Made by a program: the position numbers and the translations under genes. The notes beneath the pieces were generated by a model. That model made no database searches and was not told the origin of the DNA. It was given only the letters and a program-made list of their open reading frames with translations. Of a stretch of 64,000 bases of DNA, positions 52,104 to 62,116 are shown piece by piece. Source of the DNA: Rhodanobacteraceae bacterium (GTDB lineage Bacteria > Pseudomonadota > Gammaproteobacteria > Xanthomonadales > Rhodanobacteraceae); the NCBI GenBank assembly GCA_004299705.1, contig SCQS01000012.1, positions 62,001 to 126,000 on the forward strand. The letters run 5' to 3'. Each line of letters starts with the position of its first letter. Position 1 is the first letter of the stretch.

Positions 52104-52290
52104 ACGCGCCACGCACCTTGGCTAGCATCGTATGCGGATGATCCACCTGGAAGGATTCAGCATAATTGGAGCGTCTGCTCTGTTTGAGAGCGGCCATCGG
52201 CTATTTTCGGCTGAGTTTCGCCTTCGAGCCGAAGCCGGTCAAATGCGAATTCGCATGCTTCCTCAAAGGACAGTCAAGCGAAGGAACCGA

Positions 52291-53424
52291 TCAACCCAGC
52301 AATCGTTGCGCGATCGCCTGATGAATCGCCGGCAGGCGTTCCAGGTCATCCAGCGCGACGTGCTCGTCGACCTTGTGGATGCTGGCGTTGACCGGGCCGA
52401 TCTCGACCACCTCGGCGCCAAGCGGCGCGATGAAACGCCCGTCGGAAGTGCCGCCGCCGGTACTGGGTTCGGGCGCGATGCCGCACAGGCCGCGGCAGAC
52501 ATCGATCACGGTTTGGCGCAGTTTGCCGCCTTCCGGCGAGTGGAAGGGTTCGCCGGACAGGTTCCATTCGATTGAATGTTCGATGCCATGTTTTTCCAGG
52601 ATGGCTTCGGTGCGTTCGCGCAGCGATGATGCATTGCTGGCGGTACCGAAACGAAAGTTCGCGTCGATGACCACATTGCCCGGGATCACGTTGAGCGCGC
52701 CGGTGCCACCGTGAATGTTGGAAATCTGGAAGGTGGTGGGCGGGAAATCGTCGTTGCCTTCGTCCCAGCGCGTCGCGGCAAGCTCCGCCAGCGCGGATGC
52801 AACGGCGTGGATGGGGTTCTTCGCCAATTCGGGATAGGCGACGTGACCCTGCACGCCATGCGCTGTCAGCTTCAACGACAGGGAACCACGCCGCCCGACG
52901 CGGATCAGGTCGCCCAGTTTCTGCTTCGAGGAAGGCTCGCCCACCACGCACCAGTCGATGCGCTGGCCGGTTTCACGAAAGTGTTGCGCGACCCGGCGTA
53001 CGCCGTCGAGGTTGGTCGGGCCTTCCTCGTCACTGGTCAGCAGCAGCGCGATGGTGCCTGGATGATCGGCGTGCGCGGTGACGAACTTTTCCAACGCCAC
53101 CACCATCGCCGCGACACCGGATTTCATGTCGGCGGCGCCACGCCCGTAGAGTTTTCCGTCGCGCACGTTCGGCTCGAAGGGTTTGGATGTCCAATCGGCT
53201 TCCGGCCCGCTCGGCACCACATCGACATGGCCGAGAAACGCGAGCACGGGGTCGCCCTGCCCGTGCATCGCCCACAGGTTGGAAACCTCGCCGTAGCGCA
53301 GGTGTTCGCAGCGAAAACCGGATCGTTCCAGCCGTGCGGCGATCAAGCCGATGCAGCCCGCATCATCGGGCGTCAACGAACGACGGCGGATCAGTTCACA
53401 GGTGAGATCGAAGACTTCGGACAT
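52291..53424 (-). CDS. dapE: Succinyl-diaminopimelate desuccinylase
   Basis: A 377-residue M20-family zinc enzyme of lysine/diaminopimelate synthesis. It acts later in the same pathway as DapD, encoded nearby. Motifs: [19 protein letters not shown] (metal His and catalytic Asp), [27 protein letters not shown] (catalytic Glu), [28 protein letters not shown] and [14 protein letters not shown]. Standard length. The gene shares strand with the VIT transporter but is separated from it by about 200 bp with a repeat. Confidence 0.95.
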   Translation of the reverse strand: MSEVFDLTCELIRRRSLTPDDAGCIGLIAARLERSGFRCEHLRYGEVSNLWAMHGQGDPVLAFLGHVDVVPSGPEADWTSKPFEPNVRDGKLYGRGAADMKSGVAAMVVALEKFVTAHADHPGTIALLLTSDEEGPTNLDGVRRVAQHFRETGQRIDWCVVGEPSSKQKLGDLIRVGRRGSLSLKLTAHGVQGHVAYPELAKNPIHAVASALAELAATRWDEGNDDFPPTTFQISNIHGGTGALNVIPGNVVIDANFRFGTASNASSLRERTEAILEKHGIEHSIEWNLSGEPFHSPEGGKLRQTVIDVCRGLCGIAPEPSTGGGTSDGRFIAPLGAEVVEIGPVNASIHKVDEHVALDDLERLPAIHQAIAQRLLG

Positions 53425-53500
53425 GGACGCTGCTCGCGCAAAAATCGATGTCGCCTAGCATAGCGATGAATGATCATGACGCAGAGAACTGCAAAAGCCT

Positions 53501-53580
53501 TTTGGACACGGATCTACACGGATGAACACGGATCGATGAGCCTGAAATCCGTGTGAATCCGCCTTGATCCGTGTCAAAAC
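53501..53580. repeat. Inverted repeat of the ACACGGAT family
   Basis: TTTGGACACGGATCTACACG on the left and GATCCGTGTCAAAAC on the right form the arms. Internal units ACACGGAT occur three times. Related to 41277-41350. Confidence 0.8.
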
Positions 53581-53626
53581 GCTTTACGCTTTGCACGGGG
53601 CATCGGCCACTTATGTCGGGTACGCG

Positions 53627-54688
53627 TCAACGCGTGATCGCGATGCCGAGCATGTGTCCGACACCGAACGTGATCGCGGCGGCGACCGCGGTGATCAAGA
53701 ACTGGCGCGCGATCGAAAACGCGAGGCCGCGCCCGGTGAACAACGAAGTGCCGACCGCGATCAGGCACAGGCCCGCGAACGTGGTGCCCATGCTGGCGAA
53801 CATCGCGGCGCGACCACCCAGGAAGAAGTACGGCGCGACCGGAAAGATCGCACCGAACGCGAAAAAGCAGAACGACGAAATCGCCGCGCTCCACGCCGAG
53901 CCGCCCAGTTCGGATGGATCGACGCCCAGATCCTCGCGCACCAGCGTATCCAGCGCGGTGCGCGGGGTTTCCGCCAAATGTTCGGCCAGGTGCTCGGCCT
54001 TGGCGCGCCCGAGCCCCTTGTCGCGGTAGATGCCGGCGATGTGCTTCACGCCTTCCTCCGGTGCGACCGCCAGGCGTTCCGCGCGTTCGGTGATCTGCGC
54101 CTGATAGAACTCGCGCGACGAGTTGACCGACAACCATTCGCCCAGCGCCATCGAACAGGCTCCGGCGACGAGGCCGGCCAGCCCCGCCAGCAACACCGCG
54201 TGGTTGCCGGTGGCTGCACCGGCCATGCCCATCACCAGGCTGACGTTGGACACCAGCCCGTCGTTCGCGCCCAGCACCGACGCACGCAACGTGTTGCCAC
54301 CGGCCGCGCGATGCCGATGCGCGCGCGCACGCGTATCGTCCTGCACGAAGTGGTCGCGATGGCCCGCGCGATCGACCGGCGTTTCCAGATGGTCGGCGTG
54401 TTCCAGCCGTACCACGGTCGGCATCACGAAGCCCGTGCCGAACCATTTCGCCAGGGTTCCAAGCACGCGCACCCGGATGCGGGGATGCGGCGGCGGAATG
54501 GCCGCACCGAGTTCGCGCAGGCGCGATTCCCAGAATGCCGCGTTGGTTTGTTCACCCGCCGCGATGCGCCGGTAGACGCGCGCGAGCCGCGGATCGGAAG
54601 CCACTGCTGCCAACCGTGTGTACAAGGCTTCGTTGTCGCGCTCGACGCGCAGGTTCTTGCGGTAACGGTGGGCGCGAACGTCACTCAC
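53627..54688 (-). CDS. VIT1/CCC1-type transporter with ferritin-like N-terminal domain
   Basis: A 353-residue protein. Residues about 1-110 look like a rubrerythrin/ferritin-like helical bundle (NEALYTRLAAVASDPRLARVYRRIAAGEQTNAAFWESRL). The C-terminal half is a VIT1 membrane domain: LRASVLGANDGLVSNVSLVMGMAGA, LVAGACSMALGEWLSVNSSREFYQ, and final helices. Known relatives export Fe(II)/Mn(II). In the N-terminal domain the usual E-x-x-H iron ligand reads EQTN, so metal binding there may be altered. I chose the GTG at 54688, 7 bp after the arsC stop. Confidence 0.8.
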   Translation of the reverse strand: MSDVRAHRYRKNLRVERDNEALYTRLAAVASDPRLARVYRRIAAGEQTNAAFWESRLRELGAAIPPPHPRIRVRVLGTLAKWFGTGFVMPTVVRLEHADHLETPVDRAGHRDHFVQDDTRARAHRHRAAGGNTLRASVLGANDGLVSNVSLVMGMAGAATGNHAVLLAGLAGLVAGACSMALGEWLSVNSSREFYQAQITERAERLAVAPEEGVKHIAGIYRDKGLGRAKAEHLAEHLAETPRTALDTLVREDLGVDPSELGGSAWSAAISSFCFFAFGAIFPVAPYFFLGGRAAMFASMGTTFAGLCLIAVGTSLFTGRGLAFSIARQFLITAVAAAITFGVGHMLGIAITR

Positions 54689-54695
54689 ATGCGGC

Positions 54696-55061
54696 TCACT
54701 TGCCGAACAGTCTCTTGAAGGCGTTGTCGCTGAAGCCGACGCTGATGCCGCCATCCCCACGCACCACCACGGGCCGCCGCACCAACGCGGGATATTCTTT
54801 CAGCAACAGCGTCCATTCCGGATCGCTCGCGGGATTCTTGCGCTGCGGCAACAGGTTGCGCCAGGTGGTGGAAGCCTTGTTCACCAGCTTCTCCCAGCCG
54901 CCGAGCCGTGCCGCCCAATCCTTCAGCGTCGCCGCCGGAACGGGATTCACGCGATAGTCGACAAACGTGTATTCGACGCCGAAACGGTCCAGCCAGTTGC
55001 GCGCCTTGCGGCAGGTGTCGCAGGTTGTCAGGCCATAGAGAACGATGGAGTTCATGTTCAT
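54696..55061 (-). CDS. ArsC/Spx-family reductase-like protein
   Basis: A 121-residue thioredoxin-fold protein: IVLYGLTTCDTCRKARNWLDRFGVEYTFVDYR (TCDTC), WEKLVNKASTTWRNL, and ALVRRPVVVRGDGGISVGFSD, which is the Arg-Arg-Pro element. This is the YffB/Spx-related subgroup usually found beside dapD and dapE, not a proven arsenate reductase. Two Met codons (55061 and 55055) are possible starts. Lies between dapD and the VIT gene on one strand. Confidence 0.85.
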   Translation of the reverse strand: MNMNSIVLYGLTTCDTCRKARNWLDRFGVEYTFVDYRVNPVPAATLKDWAARLGGWEKLVNKASTTWRNLLPQRKNPASDPEWTLLLKEYPALVRRPVVVRGDGGISVGFSDNAFKRLFGK

Positions 55062-55087
55062 CCCGGAGGGAAAAGCAAGAAAAAATT

Positions 55088-55178
55088 GGTCCGCAAATGA
55101 ACGCGAATAAACGCAAATGAATCAGGACATTCAGGCTCTCTGCTTTTATTTGCGTCCATTTGCGTTCATTTGCGGACC
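55088..55178. repeat. Inverted repeat of the GTCCGCAAATGAACGC family
   Basis: GGTCCGCAAATGAACGCGAA at the left and the complement of it ending TTCATTTGCGGACC at the right. The same arms bound the composite element at 11449-11733. Confidence 0.85.
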
Positions 55179-55188
55179 GACCCTGCTC

Positions 55189-56007
55189 TCAGGCTCTCAA
55201 CAATTCATTGATGGACGTCTTCGCGCGGGTCTTCTCGTCCACGCGTTTGACGATGATCGCCGCGTAAAGGCTGTGCGAGCCGTCCGTCGCCGGCAGCGAA
55301 CCCGCGACCACCACGCTGCCCGCGGGCACGCGCCCATACGAAACCTGTTTCGTCGCGCGATCGTAGATGCGCGTGGACTGGCCGAGATACACGCCCATGC
55401 CCAGCACGCTGCCGCGTTCGACGATCACGCCTTCCACCACTTCCGAGCGCGCGCCGATGAAGCAGTCGTCCTCGATGATGGTGGGGTTGGCCTGCAACGG
55501 TTCCAGCACGCCGCCGATGCCAACGCCGCCGGAAAGGTGGACGCGCGCGCCGACCTGCGCGCACGAGCCGACCGTCGCCCATGTATCCACCATCGCGCCC
55601 GGCCCAACGTGCGCGCCGATGTTGACGTAGCTCGGCATCAACACAGCATCCTTGCCGACGAAGGCGCCGCGCCGCACCAGCGCGCCGGGCACCACGCGCG
55701 CGCCGGCCGAGCGGAACGCCGCTTCGTCCGAATCCGCGAACCGCAGCGGCACCTTGTCGAATGCCGCCATCGGGCCGCCGCCCATCACGCGCCCATCGTG
55801 CACGCGGAAGTACAGCAGGATCGCACGCTTCACCCACTGGTTCACGCGCCAGCCGCCCTGCCCATCCGGTTCGGCCACGCGCAGGTTGCCCGCTTCCAGC
55901 GCATCCAGTACGCGGTCGAGCGCAGGTCGCAATTCGTGCGCTCCGGCGTTATCGAGACTGGCGCGATGTTCCCATGCCGTGTCGACGATTTCCTGCAATT
56001 CATGCAT
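55189..56007 (-). CDS. dapD: Tetrahydrodipicolinate N-succinyltransferase
   Basis: A 272-residue left-handed beta-helix (hexapeptide) enzyme of the succinylase branch of lysine/diaminopimelate synthesis. Seen: [82 protein letters not shown] and [17 protein letters not shown]. Its start lies inside the end of glnD (8-bp overlap), so the two are co-translated. dapE, needed later in the same pathway, is three genes downstream. Confidence 0.96.
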   Translation of the reverse strand: MHELQEIVDTAWEHRASLDNAGAHELRPALDRVLDALEAGNLRVAEPDGQGGWRVNQWVKRAILLYFRVHDGRVMGGGPMAAFDKVPLRFADSDEAAFRSAGARVVPGALVRRGAFVGKDAVLMPSYVNIGAHVGPGAMVDTWATVGSCAQVGARVHLSGGVGIGGVLEPLQANPTIIEDDCFIGARSEVVEGVIVERGSVLGMGVYLGQSTRIYDRATKQVSYGRVPAGSVVVAGSLPATDGSHSLYAAIIVKRVDEKTRAKTSINELLRA

Positions 56008-58705
56008 GTCGTGTCTCCTGATCCGGCGACATGCTGCCCGGTGTCAGGCGTCGCTGCAATGCCTCGCGCAAGGCGTTCTGCAGCTTGGCATTCAACGGCG
56101 CATCCTCGCGGTCGCTGAGTTCGAAGAAGTCTTCGACTTGATCGCCGAAGGTGGCGATGCGTGCGTCGTGCACGCGCACACCGGCATCGAGGAACGCCTG
56201 CGCGATCGCGACCAGCAGCCCCGGGCGATCGCTGCAGGTCAGCGCCAGGCGTGTCAGCGGTTGGCCATCGTCGCCGTGGAAATCGACCCGCGGCGGTCGC
56301 TGGAAGTGGCGCAGGCGCCGGGTGAGGCTGCGTCGCGCCGGCGTGCTGCGCAGGCTTGGGGCAGCGAGGACTCGCAGCAGTACCTCGCGCACCTCCGCCG
56401 CGCGTTCGGCCGGTGCGGGCGCCTGCGTGCCGGCATCCAGCACCGTGAAAGTATCCAGCACGCGCCCGTCGTGCGACGTCATCACGCGCGCCGCGACCAC
56501 GTCGAGACGCATGCGGTCGAGCGTGGCCGCGACCGCGGCGAACACGCCATCGCGATCGGGCGTGGCCACGAACACCTCGGTGCCGCCGCGCACGTCCGGC
56601 GGACGCACCGCTATCACGGTCGTGGCATCGCCGCCGGCCAGCAGCGATGCCACCTGCCACGCCAACATCTCCGGGCGCTGGCGCAGCAGTGCCACGTCGG
56701 GAAAAGCGTCCAGCACCGGCGCTGCCGTCGCCGCATCGAACCCCTGCCCGGCAAGCAGGGCGAGCGCGCGGGCGCGTGTTTCGCGCACCCGCACTTCGGC
56801 ACGCGCGGGGCGGGCCAGATCACGCCGCAGCACGTAACGTGCCGCGACATACAGATCGGCCAGCAGACGATCCTTCCACGAATTCCACAGTTTCGGGCTG
56901 GTGCCGGCGATGTCCGCGATGGTGAGCAGGTACAGCAGATCCAGCCGACCCCAATCCCCGACCTGCACCGCGAAACGGTGCACGACTTCCGGATCGGCGA
57001 TGTCCTGCCGCTGCGCGGTCACACTCATCAGCAGATGCCAGCGCACCAGCCATGCAACTTCCTCGGTGTCGTCGTCGGCAAGCCCGAGGCTATGGCAGAA
57101 CGCGCGCGCCTCGACCTCGCCCAATTGCGAATGGTCGCCGCCGCGGCCCTTGGCGATGTCGTGGAACAGGCCGGCCAGCAACAGCAATTCCGGTTTGGCC
57201 AGGCGCGCGAAAGCGTCGCAGGCCAGCGGCAGCGTCGCGCGCACTTGCGGCTGCGCGTAGCGGGCGATGTTGCGCAGCACGCGCAGCGTGTGTTCGTCGA
57301 CCGTGTAGACATGGAACAGGTCGTACTGCATGCGTCCGACCACGCGCGCGAACGGCGGCAGGATCGCGGCCAGCACGCCATGCCGGTTGAGTGCTTCCAG
57401 CACGCGTACCGCGCCCGCGCCACGTCGCAACAGCGCAAGAAAAGCCGCAAGTACATCCGGGTTGCGCGACAGCGCGGTGCCATGTTCGACCAGTGCGTGC
57501 TCGACCGCGCGCATCGTTGCCGCCGTGATACCGACGCAACCTTGCACGTCGTAACGTCTGACGAAAACCTCGACCAACCCCTCCGGCGCGTGTTGCAGCC
57601 AATCCGGGTCGCGCAATTCGAGGCGGTTGCCACGCAAAACGAAATGCGCGTCGAGATCGCGCGGCGGCGGCAAGGGATGCAGGAATTCCTGCAGGCGTTC
57701 CAGCAATTGCACCAACAGGCGCTCGGTGGTGCCGGCCGCGCGGAAATAATCCTGCATGAAGCGCTCGACCGCGGCGTTGCCTGTGGTGTTGGCATCCGCG
57801 TAACCCAACCGCGCCGCCAATGCACGCTGCCAGTCGAACAGCAGGCGTTCCTCGGCACGCCCGGCTTCGAGGTGCAGGCCGTAGCGGATCCGGCGCAGCG
57901 TCACGCGTGCTTCGCGCAAGGCGTCGGCCTCGCTCGCTTCAAGCAGGCGGGCACGCACCAGGCCATCCAGATCGTCCACCCCGACCAGTCGCTTGCCCAG
58001 CCAACGGATCAGGTCGAGGTTGCGCAGGCCACCCGGGCCATCCTTGATGTCGGGTTCGAGGTTGTGGGTGGTGTCGTCGTAGCGCGCATGCCGCGCCGCG
58101 CGTTCCTCCAGCTTGGCGGCAAGGTAGGTGTCGGGCGGCCACAACGCGGGGTCGTCGAGCACGCCGTGCAACGCACTGGCGAAACGCTCCGCGCCGGCGA
58201 TGCGGCGCGCATCCAGCAGGCTGGTGAACACGCTGACGTCCGCGGCGGCAATCTCGCGGCACTGTGCCAGCGTGCGCACGGCCTGCCCCGGTTTCAGGCC
58301 GACGTCCCACAGGCAGGCGAAGACCGCTTCCAGGCCACGCATCAGCGGCGCGCCCGGTTCCGGATCGTGCAACACCAGCAGATCGACATCGGAACACGGA
58401 AACAGCAGGCCGTGCCCGAAACCACCCACCGCGAACAGCGCCGCGGCGCCGGTCTCCCCGACGAACGCCGACCACACGTGCGCGCACACCATGTCGATGA
58501 CATGCGCCCGCGCGCGTGCCAGTTCGCGCGCGGGCGCGCCATGCCGGAACGCGACCGCCAGCGCGCGCGCATGGTCGTCCAGCAACTGCCGCAGCCCTGC
58601 ACGCGCATCGCGCGACACGCCGGCGCGCGGCAGCGCGGGTGGAAGGCGTGGGTTTCCCTCTTCGGAACGAAGGGGGATCGAGGGGGATGGCTTTTCGTTT
58701 CGCAT
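56000..58705 (-). CDS. glnD: Bifunctional uridylyltransferase/uridylyl-removing enzyme GlnD
   Basis: A 901-residue sensor of glutamine that modifies PII proteins. The nucleotidyltransferase motif is [21 protein letters not shown] (catalytic SDVD; His where most have Arg after GxG). The HD domain follows with [21 protein letters not shown]. Two ACT domains occupy the C-terminus ([40 protein letters not shown]). The first 16 or so residues ([16 protein letters not shown]) come from a GC-rich repeat at 58668-58790, which provides the annotated ATG. A GTG at 58618 is an alternative. Confidence 0.93.
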   Translation of the reverse strand: MRNEKPSPSIPLRSEEGNPRLPPALPRAGVSRDARAGLRQLLDDHARALAVAFRHGAPARELARARAHVIDMVCAHVWSAFVGETGAAALFAVGGFGHGLLFPCSDVDLLVLHDPEPGAPLMRGLEAVFACLWDVGLKPGQAVRTLAQCREIAAADVSVFTSLLDARRIAGAERFASALHGVLDDPALWPPDTYLAAKLEERAARHARYDDTTHNLEPDIKDGPGGLRNLDLIRWLGKRLVGVDDLDGLVRARLLEASEADALREARVTLRRIRYGLHLEAGRAEERLLFDWQRALAARLGYADANTTGNAAVERFMQDYFRAAGTTERLLVQLLERLQEFLHPLPPPRDLDAHFVLRGNRLELRDPDWLQHAPEGLVEVFVRRYDVQGCVGITAATMRAVEHALVEHGTALSRNPDVLAAFLALLRRGAGAVRVLEALNRHGVLAAILPPFARVVGRMQYDLFHVYTVDEHTLRVLRNIARYAQPQVRATLPLACDAFARLAKPELLLLAGLFHDIAKGRGGDHSQLGEVEARAFCHSLGLADDDTEEVAWLVRWHLLMSVTAQRQDIADPEVVHRFAVQVGDWGRLDLLYLLTIADIAGTSPKLWNSWKDRLLADLYVAARYVLRRDLARPARAEVRVRETRARALALLAGQGFDAATAAPVLDAFPDVALLRQRPEMLAWQVASLLAGGDATTVIAVRPPDVRGGTEVFVATPDRDGVFAAVAATLDRMRLDVVAARVMTSHDGRVLDTFTVLDAGTQAPAPAERAAEVREVLLRVLAAPSLRSTPARRSLTRRLRHFQRPPRVDFHGDDGQPLTRLALTCSDRPGLLVAIAQAFLDAGVRVHDARIATFGDQVEDFFELSDREDAPLNAKLQNALREALQRRLTPGSMSPDQETRHA

Positions 58706-58790
58706 GACGGCATCCCCCCCAGCGCTACGCGCTCGCGCTACGCGCGCGTTCGCTCCGCTCCGCCCTTCGACACGAAGGGGGTGAACATCC
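58668..58790. repeat. GC-rich repeat spanning the glnD start
   Basis: Contains the same 24-nt and 15-nt blocks as 19349-19448, in permuted order, plus CCCTTCG/CGAAGGG-type hairpins and a run of GCGCTACGCG units. It fills the map-glnD junction and reads into glnD. Confidence 0.85.
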
Positions 58791-58796
58791 GTACCA

Positions 58797-59561
58797 TCAC
58801 GCGTCGGGCCAGGCCGTCAGTATCTCGAACCCGTCATCGGTGACGGCGATGGTGTGCTCCCACTGCGCCGACAGCGAGTGGTCCTTGGTAACCACGGTCC
58901 AGCCATCCGGCATCTGGCGCGTGTTGCGCTTGCCGGCGTTGATCATGGGCTCGACGGTGAAAGTCATGCCCTTTTCAAGCCGCATGCCGGTGCCGGCGCG
59001 GCCGTAGTGCAGTACCTGCGGCTCGTCGTGGTAGATGCGGCCAATGCCGTGCCCGCAGTATTCCTGCACCACCGAGTAACCGGCGGCTTCGGCGTGTTTC
59101 TGGATCGCGTGGCCGATGTCGCCCAGGGTTGCGCCTGGCTTGACCTGCCCGATACCCAGCATCATCGCCTCATAAGTGGTATCGACCAGGCGCTTGGCCA
59201 GCACCGACGGTTCACCGACGAAATACATGCGCGAAGTGTCGCCATGCCAGCCGTCCTTGATCACGGTGACGTCGCAATTGATGATGTCGCCGTCCTTCAG
59301 TGCCTTGCCGGGTGAGGGAATACCGTGGCAGATTACGTGGTTGACCGAGGTGCACAGCGTCTTGGGAAACCCGCGGTAACCCACGTTGGCCGGGATCGCG
59401 TGCTGCACGTCCACGATGTGGTGGTAGGCGATGTCGTCGAGTTCCTCGGTGGTCACGCCGGGCTTGACGTGATCCTTCAGCACCGCCAGCACCTCGGCCG
59501 CGAGGCGACCGGCGACGCGCATGGACTCGATTTCTTCGGGGGTCTTGGGAATGACGGGCAT
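58797..59561 (-). CDS. map: Methionine aminopeptidase, type I
   Basis: A 254-residue enzyme that removes the initiator Met. Metal ligands and motifs: VICHGIPSPGKALKDGDIINCDVTVIKDGWHGD (two Asp ligands), YCGHGIGRIYHDEPQVLHYG (His ligand) and MTFTVEPMINAG (Glu ligand), with a final Glu in WEHTIAVTDDGFEIL. The ATG at 59561 gives the usual MPVIPKTPEEIESMRVAG opening. First gene of the minus-strand block and divergent from rpsB, as in many proteobacteria. Confidence 0.96.
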   Translation of the reverse strand: MPVIPKTPEEIESMRVAGRLAAEVLAVLKDHVKPGVTTEELDDIAYHHIVDVQHAIPANVGYRGFPKTLCTSVNHVICHGIPSPGKALKDGDIINCDVTVIKDGWHGDTSRMYFVGEPSVLAKRLVDTTYEAMMLGIGQVKPGATLGDIGHAIQKHAEAAGYSVVQEYCGHGIGRIYHDEPQVLHYGRAGTGMRLEKGMTFTVEPMINAGKRNTRQMPDGWTVVTKDHSLSAQWEHTIAVTDDGFEILTAWPDA

Positions 59562-59701
59562 AGGTTTGGGTGGGTCCGGATTCAGCGGCGCGCCGGAGGA
59601 TTGCGTCGTGGCACGGAACCCATCGAGGCGGGGCGCGCCCGCTGGAATGAGGGACAATTATCCTCCATTGGCCCCACGTCTGCAGGCTTGAACGTTTCCC
59701 A

Positions 59702-59730
59702 TTGCTTGCAAAGCCCGAATCCCGTACAAT
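59702..59730 (+). promoter_or_regulatory. rpsB promoter
   Basis: TTGCTT at 59702-59707, a 17-bp spacer and TACAAT at 59725-59730 form a strong sigma-70-like promoter on the plus strand, giving a leader of about 210 nt before rpsB. Confidence 0.75.
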
Positions 59731-59737
59731 TCGCCGG

Positions 59738-59948
59738 CTGTGCGCAAGCAAGCCGCCCACGCCGGGCGTCACCGGCGAATACACACGCAGACCCATAACC
59801 GGCACCGGGGTCCCTCGCAAGAGGGTCGTTGCCGCGGGGCCTGCGGAAGCCCAACCCCGGAACCACGTTTGCCCAAACCATGCGGCATCCGCCATCGGCT
59901 GCGGATCGCGGGAAAGCAAAAACGGGTTCCCCTTCAGGAGTTACAACC
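59738..59948 (+). promoter_or_regulatory. Long structured rpsB leader
   Basis: About 210 nt between the predicted transcription start and the rpsB ATG contain several GC-rich complementary segments (for example GTCCCTCGCAAGAGGG) and end with CAGGAG before the ATG. S2 operons of gammaproteobacteria are known to be autoregulated through their leader, so this is a candidate S2 site (inference). Confidence 0.5.
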
Positions 59949-60809
59949 ATGCCCCAAGTCACCATGCGCCAGATGCTGGAAGCCGGCGTGCATTTCGGCC
60001 ACCAGACCCGCTACTGGAATCCCAAGATGGCGCCCTTCATCTTCGGCGCCCGCGGCAAGATCCACATCATCAACCTCGAAGCGACGGTGCCGAAGTTCAC
60101 CGACGCGATGAATTACATCTCGGGCCTGGCGCAGAAGCGCCGCACCGTGCTGTTCGTCGGTACCAAGCGCTCGGCGCGCGACGCGATCGGCGAGGAAGCC
60201 CAGCGCTGCGGCATGCCCTACGTCAACGCCCGCTGGCTGGGCGGCATGCTGACCAACTTCCGTACCGTCAAGCAGTCGGTCGCGCGCCTGAAGGAACTGG
60301 AAGCCGCCGAAACCGACGGCACCTTCGACAAGCTGGTCAAGCACGAAGTGCTCAGCCTGCGCCGCGAACGCGACAAGCTGGAGAAGTCGCTGGGCGGCAT
60401 CAAGGACATGCGGAACCTGCCCGACGCGCTGTTCGTGATCGACATCGGCCACGAAAACATCGCCGTGCTGGAAGCCAAGAAGCTGGGCATCCCGGTGGTC
60501 GCGGTGGTCGACACCAACTACGATCCGACCTTGGTCGACTATGCCATCCCCGGCAACGACGACGCGATCCGCGCGGTGCAGCTGTACGCGCGCGCCGCCG
60601 CCGACGCGGTGCTGGAGGGCAAGGCCGCCGCGCCGATCCAGGCCCGCGGCGACGACAACGAGTTCGTCGAACTCGACGCCGAAGGCAACCCGGTCGCCGG
60701 CAAGGACGAGGAAGGCCGCAAGCCGGCCCGCCGCGCGGCGGCGAAGAAGGCCGCGCCGAAGCGCGCACCCCAAGCCGACGCCAGCGAGAACGAAGGCGAC
60801 GCAGCCTGA
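59949..60809 (+). CDS. rpsB: 30S ribosomal protein S2
   Basis: A 286-residue protein: [90 protein letters not shown] and [17 protein letters not shown]. The C-terminal extension is longer than in E. coli S2 (241 residues) and rich in Ala, Lys and Glu ([20 protein letters not shown]), as is usual in this order. AGGAG nine bases before the ATG fixes the start. Confidence 0.97.
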   Translation: MPQVTMRQMLEAGVHFGHQTRYWNPKMAPFIFGARGKIHIINLEATVPKFTDAMNYISGLAQKRRTVLFVGTKRSARDAIGEEAQRCGMPYVNARWLGGMLTNFRTVKQSVARLKELEAAETDGTFDKLVKHEVLSLRRERDKLEKSLGGIKDMRNLPDALFVIDIGHENIAVLEAKKLGIPVVAVVDTNYDPTLVDYAIPGNDDAIRAVQLYARAAADAVLEGKAAAPIQARGDDNEFVELDAEGNPVAGKDEEGRKPARRAAAKKAAPKRAPQADASENEGDAA

Positions 60810-61004
60810 GCGCTAGCCGCGTTGGCGCGCGGCATTGCAATGGACGCGGTAAGACCCCACCTCTTGCCGCGTTTCCGCAATCCCGTTCCTGGTGGCGCCC
60901 CGGCTCATCCGCGGGCGATTCCACGGAGGCCGCGCCCGCCGCGCAGCATCCATATTTTCCTTTGCGCCTGATCATTGGCGCACCCAAGCTGACGAGGTAG
61001 CAAC

Positions 61005-61880
61005 ATGGAAATCACCGCCGCGATGGTCAAGGAACTGCGCGAGCGCTCCGGCGCCGGCATGATGGAGTGCAAGAAAGCGCTCACCCAGAACAACGGCGAC
61101 ATCGACGCGTCGATCGAATGGCTGCGCAAGCAGGGCCTGGCCAAGGCCGACAAGAAAGCCGACCGCGTCGCCGCCGAAGGCCGCATCGTGCTGGCTCAAG
61201 ACCACAACAGTGGCGTGCTGGTCGAAGTCAATTCGGAAACCGACTTCGTCGCCAAGGACGAAAACTTCCTGAAGTTCGCTGACGAAGCCGCGCAGACCGC
61301 GCTCAAGAGCGGCGCGAAAGACGCCGAAGCTTTGAAGGCTGCCAAACTCGGCGCCGGCAGCGTCGAGGAAGCCCGCCAGGCATTGGTCGCCAAGGTCGGC
61401 GAGAACGTGCAGGTACGCCGCGTGGTGCGCACCGACAACGCCCCCAACCTCGGCGCCTACGTGCACGGCGGCCGGATCGGCGTGCTGGTCGCGCTGGAAG
61501 GCGGTGACGCGGAACTCGCGCGCGGCATCGCGATGCATATCGCCGCGATGAACCCGCAGTACGTCGCGCCGGAAAACGTCCCGACCGATTTCGTCGCCAA
61601 GGAAAAGGAAATCTCGCTGGCGCAGATGAGCGACAAGGACAAGCAGAAGCCCGCCGAGATCCAGGAAAAGATGATCGCCGGCAAGATCAAGAAGACGCTC
61701 AACGAAATCTCGCTGACCGGCCAGCCCTACGTGCTGGATACCAACATTTCAGTTGGCGACGCGCTGGCCAAGGCCAAGACCAAGGTGTTGTCCTTCCACC
61801 GCATCGCGGTCGGCGAAGGCATCGAGAAGGTGGTCGAGGATTACGCCGCCGAAGTGATGAAGCAGGCCGGCTTGGCGTAG
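61005..61880 (+). CDS. tsf: Elongation factor Ts
   Basis: A 291-residue guanine-nucleotide exchange factor for EF-Tu. Seen: [24 protein letters not shown], the TDFV motif in [30 protein letters not shown], and [15 protein letters not shown] near the C-terminus. The rpsB-tsf order is universal. The 195-bp gap from rpsB contains no recognisable gene. A terminator follows at 61901-61930. Confidence 0.97.
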   Translation: MEITAAMVKELRERSGAGMMECKKALTQNNGDIDASIEWLRKQGLAKADKKADRVAAEGRIVLAQDHNSGVLVEVNSETDFVAKDENFLKFADEAAQTALKSGAKDAEALKAAKLGAGSVEEARQALVAKVGENVQVRRVVRTDNAPNLGAYVHGGRIGVLVALEGGDAELARGIAMHIAAMNPQYVAPENVPTDFVAKEKEISLAQMSDKDKQKPAEIQEKMIAGKIKKTLNEISLTGQPYVLDTNISVGDALAKAKTKVLSFHRIAVGEGIEKVVEDYAAEVMKQAGLA

Positions 61881-61900
61881 ACCGTGCCACCGAGCTTCGC

Positions 61901-61930
61901 AAAAAAGCCGCGGGTGATCGCGGCTTTTTT
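61901..61930 (+). terminator. Intrinsic terminator after tsf
   Basis: AAAAAAGCCGCG and its complement CGCGGCTTTTTT enclose a 6-base loop. The run of T completes a strong terminator, separating rpsB-tsf from pyrH. Confidence 0.92.
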
Positions 61931-61944
61931 GTGCCCGTTAAACC

Positions 61945-62078
61945 GGGGATGGGGACGGGTAGCGGGGGTGCCGACAGGACACTTTGTTGCTGGCTGAAAC
62001 CTCGCGGACAATTCCGGCGCGTTTCCGACACCAACATGGCATGCCGTCCCTGCACCCCGCTACCCGTCCCCCATCCCC
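61945..62078. repeat. Inverted repeat upstream of pyrH
   Basis: 27-bp arms, GGGGATGGGGACGGGTAGCG and seven further bases at 61945-61971 with the complement at 62052-62078, differ by two single-base indels. They surround an 80-bp loop with no gene. TACAAT at 62082-62087, directly after the right arm, could be a pyrH -10 element. Confidence 0.8.
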
Positions 62079-62116
62079 AAGTACAATCGCCGCGATCAAC
62101 CACACCGGAGCCCCGC

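Noticed and set aside
52132-52170. ATGCG followed by GCATAAT on the plus strand between mocA-like and dapE genes
   Set aside because: The spacing is 23, not 20, and no gene starts downstream on that strand. Probably chance.
52132-52575. Plus-strand open frame overlapping the end of dapE
   Set aside because: Mostly antisense to dapE, with no recognisable domain or ribosome site.
54696-55061. True arsenate reductase function for the ArsC-like gene
   Set aside because: The sequence and the dap neighbourhood fit the YffB/Spx-like subgroup, for which arsenate reduction is not established.
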